Under the pieces are notes generated by a model, which worked only from the letters and a program-made list of their open reading frames with translations, did not search any database and was not told the DNA's origin. A stretch of DNA of 64,000 bases from Microvirga sp. SRT01 (lineage in GTDB: Bacteria; Pseudomonadota; Alphaproteobacteria; Sphingomonadales; Sphingomonadaceae), in assembly GCA_018139225.1 (NCBI GenBank), contig JAGSNX010000001.1, positions 930,001-994,000 on the forward strand. The letters are read 5' to 3'. Positions 9,046-17,539 of the stretch are shown here, piece after piece. Within the stretch, counting starts at the first letter, position 1. Every line of letters starts with the position of its first letter. The position numbers were made by a program, and so were the translations under genes.

Positions 9046-9107
9046 ACATCAAGTCATCATGTCCAGCGCGGCAGCCCCGCCCCGTCGGACCAGACCGCGC
9101 GTCGATC

Positions 9108-9512
9108 CTACTGCGCCGTCGCTTTCGCGTCCGCGCCATCCGCGGCGGGGGCAGCGACGATGTCGCGCGTCGTCGTGCCCTTGTTGACGACATTCGTCTG
9201 GGGATCGCCGACCGACGAGCGGATACCGTTCTCCGCCGTGTCGCCACCAGCCTCCTCGACCACCGCCGACTCGGCGGCGCTACGCGGAGCCGTGCCGCCG
9301 AACAGCGCGTCCAGCGTCTGCGCCTGCGTCGATACATCCTGCGGGCGGGCGGCCCCCGGCTGCGGCGGCACCAGTGCGTAATCGGGCGGGATCACCAGCG
9401 GAGCCTGACGCGCGACTGCGAACTCGTCCGGCCGCGCCCGGTCGAGCGACTTGCCCGCGCAACCCGACAGGATCGAAGCGGCCCCGGCGACGAGGATGAC
9501 GGACTTACGCAT
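9108..9512 (-). CDS. bamF: DUF3035 lipoprotein, BamF-like
   Basis: This 134-residue protein begins with a lipoprotein signal, MRKSVILVAGAASILSGC, giving a lipobox LSGC at residues 15-18. After it comes SLDRARPDEFAVARQAPLVIPPDYALVPP, the conserved DUF3035 block with the RPDEF motif. In Caulobacter this family is BamF, an accessory lipoprotein of the outer-membrane beta-barrel assembly complex in alphaproteobacteria. The rest is low-complexity and hydrophilic. The gene overlaps the lspA stop by 8 bp, so the lipoprotein signal peptidase and one of its substrates are translated from adjacent positions on one message. Function here rests on family membership. Confidence 0.8.
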   Translation of the reverse strand: MRKSVILVAGAASILSGCAGKSLDRARPDEFAVARQAPLVIPPDYALVPPQPGAARPQDVSTQAQTLDALFGGTAPRSAAESAVVEEAGGDTAENGIRSSVGDPQTNVVNKGTTTRDIVAAPAADGADAKATAQ

Positions 9513-10023
9513 GGGAACTCTCCGTAGAAGGCTGGCGCTTGTCGCGAACCAGGAACGCGCGGATCAGCAGCGTCGCGACGCCCACCGTAATCGCCACGTC
9601 GGCGACATTGAAGACCAAAAAGGGACGCCAGTCGCCGATGTGCAGATCGGCATAGTCGACGACGCAGCGGGGCGAACGAAACAGGCGATCGGCAATGTTT
9701 CCCAGTGCCCCGCCCAGCACCGCACCCAGCGCCAATTGGTCGATCCGGTTCGTCTCGCGCAGCATCCACACAAACACGCCGATCGAGATCGCGCCGGTCA
9801 GCGCGACCAGCACCCACGGCCACCACGCCTCGTCGCCGTGCAACAGCCCGAGCGACACGCCGCAATTGGCGACGTAGCGCAGGTCGAAGAACGACGTGAT
9901 CGTACGATAGGCGGACAGGTAGTTCAGCCCCAGCGGACCCGTCACCCAGTATTTCACGACCTGATCGACGATCAGGACCGCAACCGCCAGTCCCAGCGCG
10001 GCGCGTGGCAGCGTGCGAGTCAC
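9505..10023 (-). CDS. lspA: Lipoprotein signal peptidase (SPase II)
   Basis: LspA is an inner-membrane aspartyl protease that removes the signal peptide from diacylglyceryl-modified prolipoproteins. At 172 residues it matches family length and has four hydrophobic segments. Catalytic blocks are GNIADRLFRSPRCVVDYADLH (first aspartate) and FNVADVAITVG (second aspartate); NCGVSLGLL corresponds to the conserved N-x-G segment. The start is the GTG that overlaps the ileS stop (GTGA); a longer reading frame upstream lies entirely inside ileS and is not real. Coupled to ileS upstream and bamF downstream. Confidence 0.92.
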   Translation of the reverse strand: MTRTLPRAALGLAVAVLIVDQVVKYWVTGPLGLNYLSAYRTITSFFDLRYVANCGVSLGLLHGDEAWWPWVLVALTGAISIGVFVWMLRETNRIDQLALGAVLGGALGNIADRLFRSPRCVVDYADLHIGDWRPFLVFNVADVAITVGVATLLIRAFLVRDKRQPSTESSHA

Positions 10024-12818
10024 GCCACCACCCCGGCGCAGCGGTCGCACAGCGACCCGTCGTCTGTGACCTCCGGCAGATGCCGCCAACAACGGCCGCA
10101 TTTCCGATAATCGGTCCGTGCCACCGTCACGTCGTCGGCCTCGCGCACCGCGGCGACGATGAAGATCTCCGCCAGTTCGTCCACTGGCAACGGCGTCGAC
10201 GACACCGTCACCTCCGCCTCCAGGCTGGAGCGGACCGTTTTCTCGCGGCGCAGCGGCTCGATCGCCTCGGTCACGGCGACGCGCAGCGCGCGTACCGCCT
10301 GCCACCGCGTCCCGAGCGGCGAGTCGCCGGGCACGTCCGGCAATTCCGGCCACTCGAGCAGATGCACCGAGCCGTCCGCGCTGGGGAAGCGCGCCTGCCA
10401 CACTTCCTCGGCGGTGAAGCACAGCACCGGCGCAGCATAGCGGACCAGCGCGTGGAACAGCGTGTCGAGCACCGTCCGGTAACTGCGCCGCTTCACGCTG
10501 TCGTGCGCGTCGCAATACAGGCTGTCCTTGCGCACGTCGAAGAAGAACGCCGACAGGTCCTCGTTCGCGAAGTCGGTCAGCAGGCGGATGTAGCGGTTGA
10601 ACTCATAACCCGTCGCGGCCTCGCGCAACTCCGTATCCAGCATTCCCAGCCGGTGCAGGATATACTGCTCCAGTTCGGGCATCTCGGCGACATCGACCGT
10701 TTCCGTTTCCGAATAACCGTCGAGCGCGCCGAGCAGATAGCGGAACGTGTTGCGCAGCTTGCGATAGGCATCGGAGGCCGTCGCCAGCACTTCCTTGCCG
10801 ATGCGGACGTCGTCGAAATAGTCGGTCGACGCGACCCACATCCGCAGGATATCCGCGCCGCTTTCGCCGATGATCTTCAGCGGATCGACGACGTTGCCCA
10901 GTGACTTGGACATCTTGCGGCCCTTGTCGTCCAGGGCGAAGCCGTGGGTCAGCACGGCGTCGTACGGCGCGCGCCCGCGCGTGCCGCAGCTTTCCAGCAA
11001 CGACGACTGGAACCAGCCGCGATGCTGGTCGGACCCTTCGAGATACAAATTCGCGCGCACGTCCGCGCCGTACCGCGCCTCGATCGTGAAGACGTGCGTG
11101 CAGCCCGAATCGAACCACACGTCCAGGATGTCGCGCTGCGGCTCGTAATCGGCGAGCACATGCGCATCGCCCAGCAGCATCTGATGATCCGCGGTGAACC
11201 ACGCATCCGCCCCGCCCTCGCGAAACGCCGCGACGATGCGCGCGTTGACGGCAGGGTCGTTCAGATACTCGCCGGTCTGGCGGTGGACGTACAGCGCGAT
11301 CGGCACGCCCCAGGCGCGCTGGCGGCTGATGACCCAGTCGGGCCGCCCCTCGACCATCGCCCGGATGCGGTTCTCGGCGCGCGCCGGCACCCACTGCGTC
11401 GCCGCGATCGCGTCCAGCGCGACCTCGCGTAGCGTCGCGCCGTTGCTGGCGGTGTCCGCCGCCTCGTCGCGCTCTGCATTGCGATCCATCGGGATGAACC
11501 ATTGCGGCGTCGCGCGCTGGATCACCTTCGCCTTGGACCGCCACGAATGCGGATAGCTGTGCCTGAAATCGTCGGAGGCCGCGATCAGCGCGCCGGCTTC
11601 GCGCAGGTCCGAACAGATCGGCCCGTCCGCCGCGACGAACTTCTTGTTGATGACGGAGCCCTGCCCGCCCAGCCACGCCCAATCCGCGCGGTACATGCCG
11701 GCGCCGTCGACCGCGAAGACGGGATCGATGCCGTGCCGCTTGCACAGCAGGAAATCGTCCTCGCCGTGGTCCGGCGACATATGCACCAGACCCGTACCGG
11801 CATCGATCGTGACGAAGTCGCCTTCGAGGAACGGCCGCGGCTTCGCGAAGAACCCGCCCAGATGGTGCATCGGGTGACGCGCCGTCGCGCCCTCCAGCAC
11901 CGGCCCCTTGGCCAGCGCCTCGAACGATTCCATGCCGATGCCGGTGCGCTTCGTAAAGGCCGGCAACAGCGGCTCCGCGACCAGATAGCGTTTGCCCTGA
12001 TGGCCGAACACCAGATAATCGATCGCCGAACCATAGGCCAACGCCTGATTGACCGGGATGGTCCACGGCGTCGTCGTCCAGATCACCGCGATCGCCCCGA
12101 CCAGCGGCGGATATTCCGGTGCCTCGACGATCTCGAACCCGACATCGATCTGGGTCGAGACGACATCCTCGTATTCGACCTCGGCCTCGGCCAGCGCGGT
12201 CTTCTCGACCGGCGACCACATCACCGGCTTGGCCCCGCGATACAGCTGACCCGATTCGGCGAACTTCAACAGCTCGCCGACGATCGCCGCCTCCGCGTCG
12301 TAATTCATCGTCAGATAGGGATCGGCCCAGTCGCCCATCACGCCCAGCCGCTCGAACTCGGCGCGCTGCACGCCTACCCACTTCTCGGCATAGGCGCGGC
12401 ACTCGGCACGGAACTGGTCGACCGGCACGTCGTCCTTGTTCAGCTTCTTCGCGCGATACGCTTCCTCGACCTTCCACTCGATCGGCAGGCCGTGGCAGTC
12501 CCAGCCGGGTACGTACGGCGCATCCTTGCCGAGTAGGGTCTGGCTGCGGACGATGATGTCCTTCAGCACCTTGTTCATGGCGTGGCCCATGTGAATGTCG
12601 CCATTCGCATAGGGCGGGCCATCGTGCAGGATGAAGCGCTCGCGCCCCTCCCGCTCGCGTCGCAGCCGGTCGTACAGGCCGATGCGCGCCCAGCGATCGA
12701 GGATCGCCGGCTCCTTGGCGGCAAGGCCCGCCTTCATCGGAAAGTCGGTCTTCGGCAGGAAGACGGTATCGCGATAGTCCCTGGCGGAGTCGCGCGGAGT
12801 GTTGGGTGCGTCGGTCAT
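10020..12818 (-). CDS. ileS: Isoleucyl-tRNA synthetase
   Basis: This 932-residue class I synthetase charges tRNA-Ile. The HIGH motif appears as GDIHMGHAMNK near residue 76, the KMSKS motif as GRKMSKSLGN in the second half, and the editing domain (CP1) lies between (WTTTPWTIPVNQALA, and the TGLVHMSPDHGEDD segment). The C-terminal zinc finger CGRCWRHLPEV...CDRC marks the type 1 bacterial form. The start MTDAPNTP follows an overlap with the ribF stop (ATGA at 12815-12818), and the stop overlaps lspA, so the four genes ribF-ileS-lspA-bamF are translationally chained. The same ileS-lspA linkage is common in bacteria. Confidence 0.97.
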   Translation of the reverse strand: MTDAPNTPRDSARDYRDTVFLPKTDFPMKAGLAAKEPAILDRWARIGLYDRLRREREGRERFILHDGPPYANGDIHMGHAMNKVLKDIIVRSQTLLGKDAPYVPGWDCHGLPIEWKVEEAYRAKKLNKDDVPVDQFRAECRAYAEKWVGVQRAEFERLGVMGDWADPYLTMNYDAEAAIVGELLKFAESGQLYRGAKPVMWSPVEKTALAEAEVEYEDVVSTQIDVGFEIVEAPEYPPLVGAIAVIWTTTPWTIPVNQALAYGSAIDYLVFGHQGKRYLVAEPLLPAFTKRTGIGMESFEALAKGPVLEGATARHPMHHLGGFFAKPRPFLEGDFVTIDAGTGLVHMSPDHGEDDFLLCKRHGIDPVFAVDGAGMYRADWAWLGGQGSVINKKFVAADGPICSDLREAGALIAASDDFRHSYPHSWRSKAKVIQRATPQWFIPMDRNAERDEAADTASNGATLREVALDAIAATQWVPARAENRIRAMVEGRPDWVISRQRAWGVPIALYVHRQTGEYLNDPAVNARIVAAFREGGADAWFTADHQMLLGDAHVLADYEPQRDILDVWFDSGCTHVFTIEARYGADVRANLYLEGSDQHRGWFQSSLLESCGTRGRAPYDAVLTHGFALDDKGRKMSKSLGNVVDPLKIIGESGADILRMWVASTDYFDDVRIGKEVLATASDAYRKLRNTFRYLLGALDGYSETETVDVAEMPELEQYILHRLGMLDTELREAATGYEFNRYIRLLTDFANEDLSAFFFDVRKDSLYCDAHDSVKRRSYRTVLDTLFHALVRYAAPVLCFTAEEVWQARFPSADGSVHLLEWPELPDVPGDSPLGTRWQAVRALRVAVTEAIEPLRREKTVRSSLEAEVTVSSTPLPVDELAEIFIVAAVREADDVTVARTDYRKCGRCWRHLPEVTDDGSLCDRCAGVVA

Positions 12819-13750
12819 GCGTTCCGCGCGCCTAGAACCTCCCGTGCCCGCGCGCAATCGGCGTCCATCTGCGCGATGAGCGCGTCCATGCCGTCGAACA
12901 TCGCTTCCGGTCGCAGATATTCGATCAGTTCGACCTCAAGCGCCTGTCCGTACAGGTCTTCCGAGAAGTCGAAGAAGAACGGTTCCAGCAATTCCTTCAA
13001 CGGAACGAATTGCGGCCGGATGCCCAGATTCGCCGCGCCGTCCAGCATCCGCCCGTCCGCCAGCCGTCCACGCACCGCATAGATGCCGTAGGCCGGGCGA
13101 ATATACTTCCCCATCGACAGGTTCGCGGTCGGATAGCCGATCGTCCGCCCCACCTTGTCGCCGTGCTCGACCACGCCCTCGATCGCGAACGGCCGCGTCA
13201 GCAGGCGTGCCGCCGCCCGCGCCTCGCCCAGCCTCAGATGTGCGCGGATGCGGCTCGACGACACCGGTTCGCCGTCCAGCGACACCGCCGCGACGGCCGC
13301 GGCCTCGAACCCGTAATCACGGCCCAGTTCGGCGAGCAGGCCGACATTGCCGCCCTTCGACTTGCCGAAGGTGAAATCCTCGCCGGTCACGACGCCGCCG
13401 ACCTTCAGATCCTCGACCAGACACCGGCGGACGAAATCCTGCGCGGTCAGCCCGGCCAGCACGCCGTCGAAATGAAAGACGACCATCGCATCCGCGCCCG
13501 CCGCCGCGAACAGCCGCTCGCGCTGGTCGAGCGTCGTCAGCCGGAACGGCGCGGCGTCGGGCATGAAATGGCGCACCGGATGCGGATCGAACGTCGCCAC
13601 GAGCGCGGGGCGGCCAGCCTCCCGCGCACGCCGTACCGCCTCCCCCACCACCGCTTGGTGACCGAGATGGAAGCCATCGAAATTACCGAGCGCGACGATC
13701 CCGCCGGCGAGATGGGGCGGAATGGCCGAGCCGCCGTCGAGCCGCTGCAT
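12815..13750 (-). CDS. ribF: Bifunctional riboflavin kinase / FAD synthetase
   Basis: This 311-residue protein makes FMN and then FAD. The N-terminal adenylyltransferase domain has ALGNFDGFHLGHQAV (the HxGH nucleotide-binding site), FDPHPVRHF and the SSSRIRAHL block. The C-terminal kinase domain has GRTIGYPTANL and YGIYAVRGRL, ending with a helical tail. Length is typical. It is the first gene of the ribF-ileS-lspA-bamF chain and lies 84 bp downstream of folA, so it may be read from the thyA-folA promoter as well. Confidence 0.95.
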   Translation of the reverse strand: MQRLDGGSAIPPHLAGGIVALGNFDGFHLGHQAVVGEAVRRAREAGRPALVATFDPHPVRHFMPDAAPFRLTTLDQRERLFAAAGADAMVVFHFDGVLAGLTAQDFVRRCLVEDLKVGGVVTGEDFTFGKSKGGNVGLLAELGRDYGFEAAAVAAVSLDGEPVSSSRIRAHLRLGEARAAARLLTRPFAIEGVVEHGDKVGRTIGYPTANLSMGKYIRPAYGIYAVRGRLADGRMLDGAANLGIRPQFVPLKELLEPFFFDFSEDLYGQALEVELIEYLRPEAMFDGMDALIAQMDADCARAREVLGARNA

Positions 13751-13834
13751 GCGCGGCGCTATACGGGCCGTGCCGCGCCGGGGATAGGGGTTTCGGGAGC
13801 GGCCAGTCGCGACCGGCGGAAGCTTATCCCGCTA

Positions 13835-14293
13835 TCACTGGACCAGCGTCACGAAGCTGTACGCCGGCCGATCGCCCTCCGCCGGATGATCCTCGCGGGC
13901 GATCTCGCGCCAGCCTTCGAACGCCGACACCACCGCGTCGCCCATCGGCGAGCAATGCACCTCCGTCAATTCGATCCGTTCCGGCGTGAACAGCGCGAAG
14001 ATCTCCGCTCCACCGATCACCGCCGCATCATCGCCTGCCAGCGCCAGCGCATCCTCAGCGCTGCGCGCGACCTCCGTGCCGGCCGCGGCCCAGTTCCGAT
14101 CGCGGGTCAGCACGATGTGGCGACGGCCCGGCAGCGGCGCGGGAAAGCTGTCGAAGGTCTTGCGGCCCATGATCATCGCACGGCCCAGCGTCTGCGCCTT
14201 GAACCGCTTCAAGTCGGCGGGCAGGTGCCACGGCAGCCGCCCCTCGACCCCGATCACCCCGTTATCGGCCCGCGCGAGATGGAAGGTCACCAT
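13835..14293 (-). CDS. folA: Dihydrofolate reductase
   Basis: This 152-residue enzyme reduces dihydrofolate with NADPH, regenerating the tetrahydrofolate that thymidylate synthase consumes. Motifs: the ADNGVIGVEGRLPWHLPADLKRFK substrate loop with the catalytic acidic position in PADLKRF, MGRKTFDSFPAPLPGR, and IGGAEIFALF. Its start codon shares one base with the thyA stop (TGATG), so the two are coupled. Slightly shorter than E. coli FolA (159), within family range. Confidence 0.95.
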   Translation of the reverse strand: MVTFHLARADNGVIGVEGRLPWHLPADLKRFKAQTLGRAMIMGRKTFDSFPAPLPGRRHIVLTRDRNWAAAGTEVARSAEDALALAGDDAAVIGGAEIFALFTPERIELTEVHCSPMGDAVVSAFEGWREIAREDHPAEGDRPAYSFVTLVQ

Positions 14294-15087
14294 CAGATCG
14301 CCACCGGCGCCCTGATGTGCGCCTGCGCGACGTAATCGTGGAGCACGAAGTCCTCCAGGTCATACCCGTCGATTGCATCGGGCTTGCGCACGATCTCCAG
14401 ACGGGGCAGCGGTCCCGGTGTCCGCACCAGTTGCTCGCGCGCCTGATCGAGGTGGTTGAGGTAGAGGTGGCAATCGCCCCCCGTCCAGATGAACTCCCCG
14501 ACCTCCAGCCCGCATTGCTGCGCCAGCATGTGCGTCAGCAGAGCATAGCTGGCGATGTTGAACGGCACGCCGAGGAAGATGTCCGCCGACCGCTGGTAGA
14601 GCTGCAACGACAGCCGGCCGTTCGCGACGTGCGTCTGGAACAGGCAGTGGCAGGGTGCGAGCGCCATAGAGTGCAGTTCGCCGGGGTTCCAGGCGGAGAC
14701 GATCTGGCGGCGCGACGCCGGTTGCTCGCGGATCTGGCGGACGAGGTCGGCGATCTGGTCGATATGCCGCCCCTCCGCCGACACCCAGTCGCGCCATTGC
14801 TTGCCGTACACGGGGCCGAGATCGCCGTTTGCGTCCGCCCATTCATCCCAGATGCTGACCCGGCGATCGTTGAGCCACTGGACGTTGGTGTCGCCGCGCA
14901 GGAACCAGAGCAGTTCGACGATGATCGAGCGCAGGTGCAGCTTCTTGGTCGTCAGCACCGGAAAGCCGGCGGCGAGGTCGAATCGCATCTGGTGGCCGAA
15001 CACCGACAGGGTGCCGGTGCCGGTGCGGTCCATCTGCCGCGATCCGTGGTTCAGGACGTGGTCCATCAAATCGAGATATTGCCGCAT
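14293..15087 (-). CDS. thyA: Thymidylate synthase
   Basis: ThyA methylates dUMP to dTMP using methylenetetrahydrofolate. The 264 residues match E. coli ThyA exactly in length. Motifs: [19 protein letters not shown], the [18 protein letters not shown] loop, the nucleophile in [14 protein letters not shown], the [24 protein letters not shown] stretch, and GDCHLYLNH. The start lies at MRQYLDLM. It leads the thyA-folA pair, a classic arrangement that keeps folate recycling linked to dTMP synthesis. Confidence 0.97.
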   Translation of the reverse strand: MRQYLDLMDHVLNHGSRQMDRTGTGTLSVFGHQMRFDLAAGFPVLTTKKLHLRSIIVELLWFLRGDTNVQWLNDRRVSIWDEWADANGDLGPVYGKQWRDWVSAEGRHIDQIADLVRQIREQPASRRQIVSAWNPGELHSMALAPCHCLFQTHVANGRLSLQLYQRSADIFLGVPFNIASYALLTHMLAQQCGLEVGEFIWTGGDCHLYLNHLDQAREQLVRTPGPLPRLEIVRKPDAIDGYDLEDFVLHDYVAQAHIRAPVAI

Positions 15088-15194
15088 CCCCGCTGCCTAG
15101 AACCGCGCGAGCACTTCGCCAAGTAGCGCACATCCGATCGGTTACGGACCTATCTGGAGCAGCCGAACACGACGGTGCGCGTCAGGCTCGATCG

Positions 15195-15593
15195 ATGCCC
15201 AGCCGCGAGGACCACCATCATGACCAACTGGTTTCCACCCTTGAAGACGCCTTGCACCTCTTCGCAAACCTGCGCGACCAAGCAAATGAGATGGCAGCAG
15301 TCGCGTTTTTATCTCCGGAACGGAGGCTTCTCGGCCTCCGACATCTCGCCGGCCTGGGCAGCAGCGTGACCATACCGGTGCGGGCGATCGCTCGCGATGC
15401 GCTGGCGATGGACGCAACATTGGCGATCCTTGCGCATAATCATCCGGCCGGCGACAGCACGCCCAGCGCCGACGACCTGCACGCTACGCAGTTGCTGGCG
15501 CGTGGGCTGGCGGCGGTGGGAGTGACGCTACTCGATCATCTGGTGATCGCGCATAGCGGCACCACGAGCTTTGCGGCGCTCGGCTATCTCTGA
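15195..15593 (+). CDS. Compact RadC-like JAMM/MPN+ domain protein
   Basis: This 132-residue protein is essentially only the C-terminal RadC (JAB, PF04002) domain. It keeps the metal-binding pattern as AHNHPAGDSTPSADD (HxH, then S and D), with an upstream glutamate in QANEMAAV. Full RadC proteins are about 220 residues and carry an N-terminal helix-hairpin-helix part that is missing here. Despite the name, RadC-domain proteins have no settled repair role; the fold suggests a metalloprotease or isopeptidase-like activity. The gene ends convergently, overlapping the methyltransferase gene stop by 10 bp. The start is the ATG in CGATGCCCAGCC; a later start is possible. Confidence 0.75.
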   Translation: MPSREDHHHDQLVSTLEDALHLFANLRDQANEMAAVAFLSPERRLLGLRHLAGLGSSVTIPVRAIARDALAMDATLAILAHNHPAGDSTPSADDLHATQLLARGLAAVGVTLLDHLVIAHSGTTSFAALGYL

Positions 15594-16330
15594 GCGGTCG
15601 GAGCCGCTGCCGGGGAAAGTTGACAGCGCTTGATCGTCTCCGGATCAGGGCGCGGCCCCTGCGGTCGGAACGAAGCGAGATAACCACCCGCAGAGGGCAG
15701 GTTCTCCATCGTCACCTGACGATACCCGACCGCGGCGAACTCGCAGGCGAGGAGCGCTGGCGGCGTCCCGTGATTCTGGGTCGCGCGGTTGGCGTCGACC
15801 ACCACCACCAGCCCGTCCGGCTTCAGCGACGGGCGCAGTCGCCACAGAAACTCGTAGGGCTGCTCGATCTCGTGATACATATGCACCAGCAGCACGCGGT
15901 CGAAGCTGTTCTCCGGCAGCTTCGGATCGGCGGGGGTACCCAGTCGGACGCTGACATTGTCCAACCGCTCGCGCGCGACTCGCTCGGCCAGCTCGTCGCG
16001 GACGGAGGCGAAGATATCCTCCGCCAGGACGCGCCCGTCCTCGCCGACCCGCGCTGCAAGCCGGATCGTGTAATAGCCTTCGCCGGCGCCGATATCCGCC
16101 ACCGTCATGCCCGGCCGGATCGATGCCCGGTCCATCACCTGCGACGCCTCACGCAGGCGGTCGCGCGCCTCTTCGTTCGACCAGCGGCTGGAGACGATAT
16201 GGGCGACAGGCCGATCCGCGGCGGGGAACGGCCCCGGCTGCTCCGGCTCGCGCTTGATCAGCGGCTTGGAGCCGTCACAGGCCCCCAGCAGCGTCAGCGC
16301 GAGGAGAGCGGCGGCGCGGATCAAACCCAC
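15584..16330 (-). CDS. Class I SAM-dependent methyltransferase with lipoprotein signal
   Basis: From a GTG at 16330, preceded by GAGGGG at a good distance, this is a 248-residue protein. It opens with a hydrophobic signal ending LTLLGACDG, an apparent lipobox (LGAC). The rest is a Rossmann methyltransferase: motif I is TVADIGAGEGYYTIRLA, the acidic residue follows in VLAEDI, and later come FDRVLLVHMYHEIEQP and LKPDGLVVVVDAN. The substrate is unknown. A lipoprotein signal is odd because SAM is cytoplasmic; similar signal-bearing methyltransferases exist in other Gram-negatives as far as I recall, but their role is unclear to me. It follows prfB by 19 bp and may be co-transcribed. Confidence 0.8.
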   Translation of the reverse strand: MGLIRAAALLALTLLGACDGSKPLIKREPEQPGPFPAADRPVAHIVSSRWSNEEARDRLREASQVMDRASIRPGMTVADIGAGEGYYTIRLAARVGEDGRVLAEDIFASVRDELAERVARERLDNVSVRLGTPADPKLPENSFDRVLLVHMYHEIEQPYEFLWRLRPSLKPDGLVVVVDANRATQNHGTPPALLACEFAAVGYRQVTMENLPSAGGYLASFRPQGPRPDPETIKRCQLSPAAAPTAQR

Positions 16331-16349
16331 AGCGAGACCCCTCGCGGCA

Positions 16350-17477
16350 TCAATCGACGTCCTCCACGTCGGCGACTTCGCCGGTGACGCGCTGCGACAG
16401 GGCCGCCGCCATGAACGCGTCGAGATCGCCGTCGAGCACATCGCCCGGCGCGGTCGAGGTGACGCCGGTGCGCAGGTCCTTCACCATCTGATAGGGCTGC
16501 AGGACATAGCTGCGGATCTGGTGCCCCCAGCCGATATCGGACTTGGTCGCGTTTTCCGCATTGGCCGCCTGTTCGCGAATCGCGAGTTCGCGCTCATAGA
16601 GCCGGGCGCGAAGCTGGTTGTAGGCTTCGGCCTTGTTCTTGTGCTGCGAACGCTGGTTCTGACACTGCACGACGATGCCGGTCGGGATGTGCGTGATGCG
16701 CACCGCCGAATCGGTGGTGTTGATGTGCTGACCACCGGCACCCGACGCGCGGTAAGTGTCGATGCGCAGGTCCGATTCATTGTATTCGACCTCGATATTG
16801 TCGTCGACGACCGGATAGACCCAGACGCTGGCGAACGAGGTATGCCGCCGCGCGGCCGAGTCGTAGGGGCTGATGCGGACGAGGCGGTGGACGCCGCTTT
16901 CGGTCTTCGCGTAACCATACGCGTTCTCGCCCTTCAGCAGCAGCGTGGCGGACTTGATGCCCGCCTGCTCGCCCGAATGCTGATCGACCAGCTCCACCTT
17001 CAGTCCGTGCCGCTCCGCCCAGCGCGTGTACATGCGGCTGAGCATGCCGGCCCAGTCCTGACTTTCGGTGCCGCCAGCACCCGCGTTCACCTCGATATAG
17101 GTGTCGTTGGCATCGGCCTCGCCCGCCAGCAGCGCCTTCACCTTGTCGCGGTCGGCGCGCGCGGCCAGCTCGGCGAGCGCGGCGACGCCCTCGTCCGCCA
17201 GTTCCTGATCGCCCTCGGCATCCGCCAGCTCGATCAGTTCGACGGTGCCGGACAGCTCGCTCTCGATCGCGCGGGTCGCGCCGATCGCCTCGTCCAGCCG
17301 GCGACGCTCGCGCATCACCTCCTGCGCGGCCTTGGGATCATTCCAGAGCGCCTGGTCCTCGACACGCGCGTTCAGCTCGTCGAGCCGGCGAAGTGCGCGG
17401 TCCCAATCGAGGAACCGGCGCAGCAAAGCCAGCGCGTCGTTGATGCTGTCGACATGGGCCTGCGCTTCGGCGCGCAT
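16350..17477 (-). CDS. prfB: Peptide chain release factor 2
   Basis: RF2 reads UGA and UAA stop codons and triggers peptide release. The protein has 375 residues, beginning MRAEAQAHVDSIN after a GGAGAG ribosome site; the upstream in-frame ATG at 17519 lacks one. The catalytic GGQ is in RASGAGGQHINTTDSAVRITH. The tripeptide anticodon region reads RISPYDSAARRHTSF, so the E. coli SPF is SPY here, a variant I recall from other alphaproteobacteria. There is no in-frame UGA or programmed +1 frameshift of the E. coli type. It lies about 60 bp downstream of mrcA. Confidence 0.95.
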   Translation of the reverse strand: MRAEAQAHVDSINDALALLRRFLDWDRALRRLDELNARVEDQALWNDPKAAQEVMRERRRLDEAIGATRAIESELSGTVELIELADAEGDQELADEGVAALAELAARADRDKVKALLAGEADANDTYIEVNAGAGGTESQDWAGMLSRMYTRWAERHGLKVELVDQHSGEQAGIKSATLLLKGENAYGYAKTESGVHRLVRISPYDSAARRHTSFASVWVYPVVDDNIEVEYNESDLRIDTYRASGAGGQHINTTDSAVRITHIPTGIVVQCQNQRSQHKNKAEAYNQLRARLYERELAIREQAANAENATKSDIGWGHQIRSYVLQPYQMVKDLRTGVTSTAPGDVLDGDLDAFMAAALSQRVTGEVADVEDVD

Positions 17478-17539
17478 TGATACTCTCCAGTGGGTCGGGA
17501 ACGCGCCGAACCGGGGCATTCGCGATATAGGAACTGCGG

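Larger units (their letters stand above)
8746..9107. other. Gene-free spacer filled with palindromic repeats and a terminator
   Basis: No convincing gene lies here. In order it holds a G/C-rich hairpin (8767-8791), a minus-strand terminator (8887-8918), a CCGGC-GAAA-GCCGG palindrome (8933-8946) and a 67-bp imperfect inverted repeat (8979-9045). It separates the plus-strand porin gene from the end of the minus-strand bamF gene. Confidence 0.7.
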
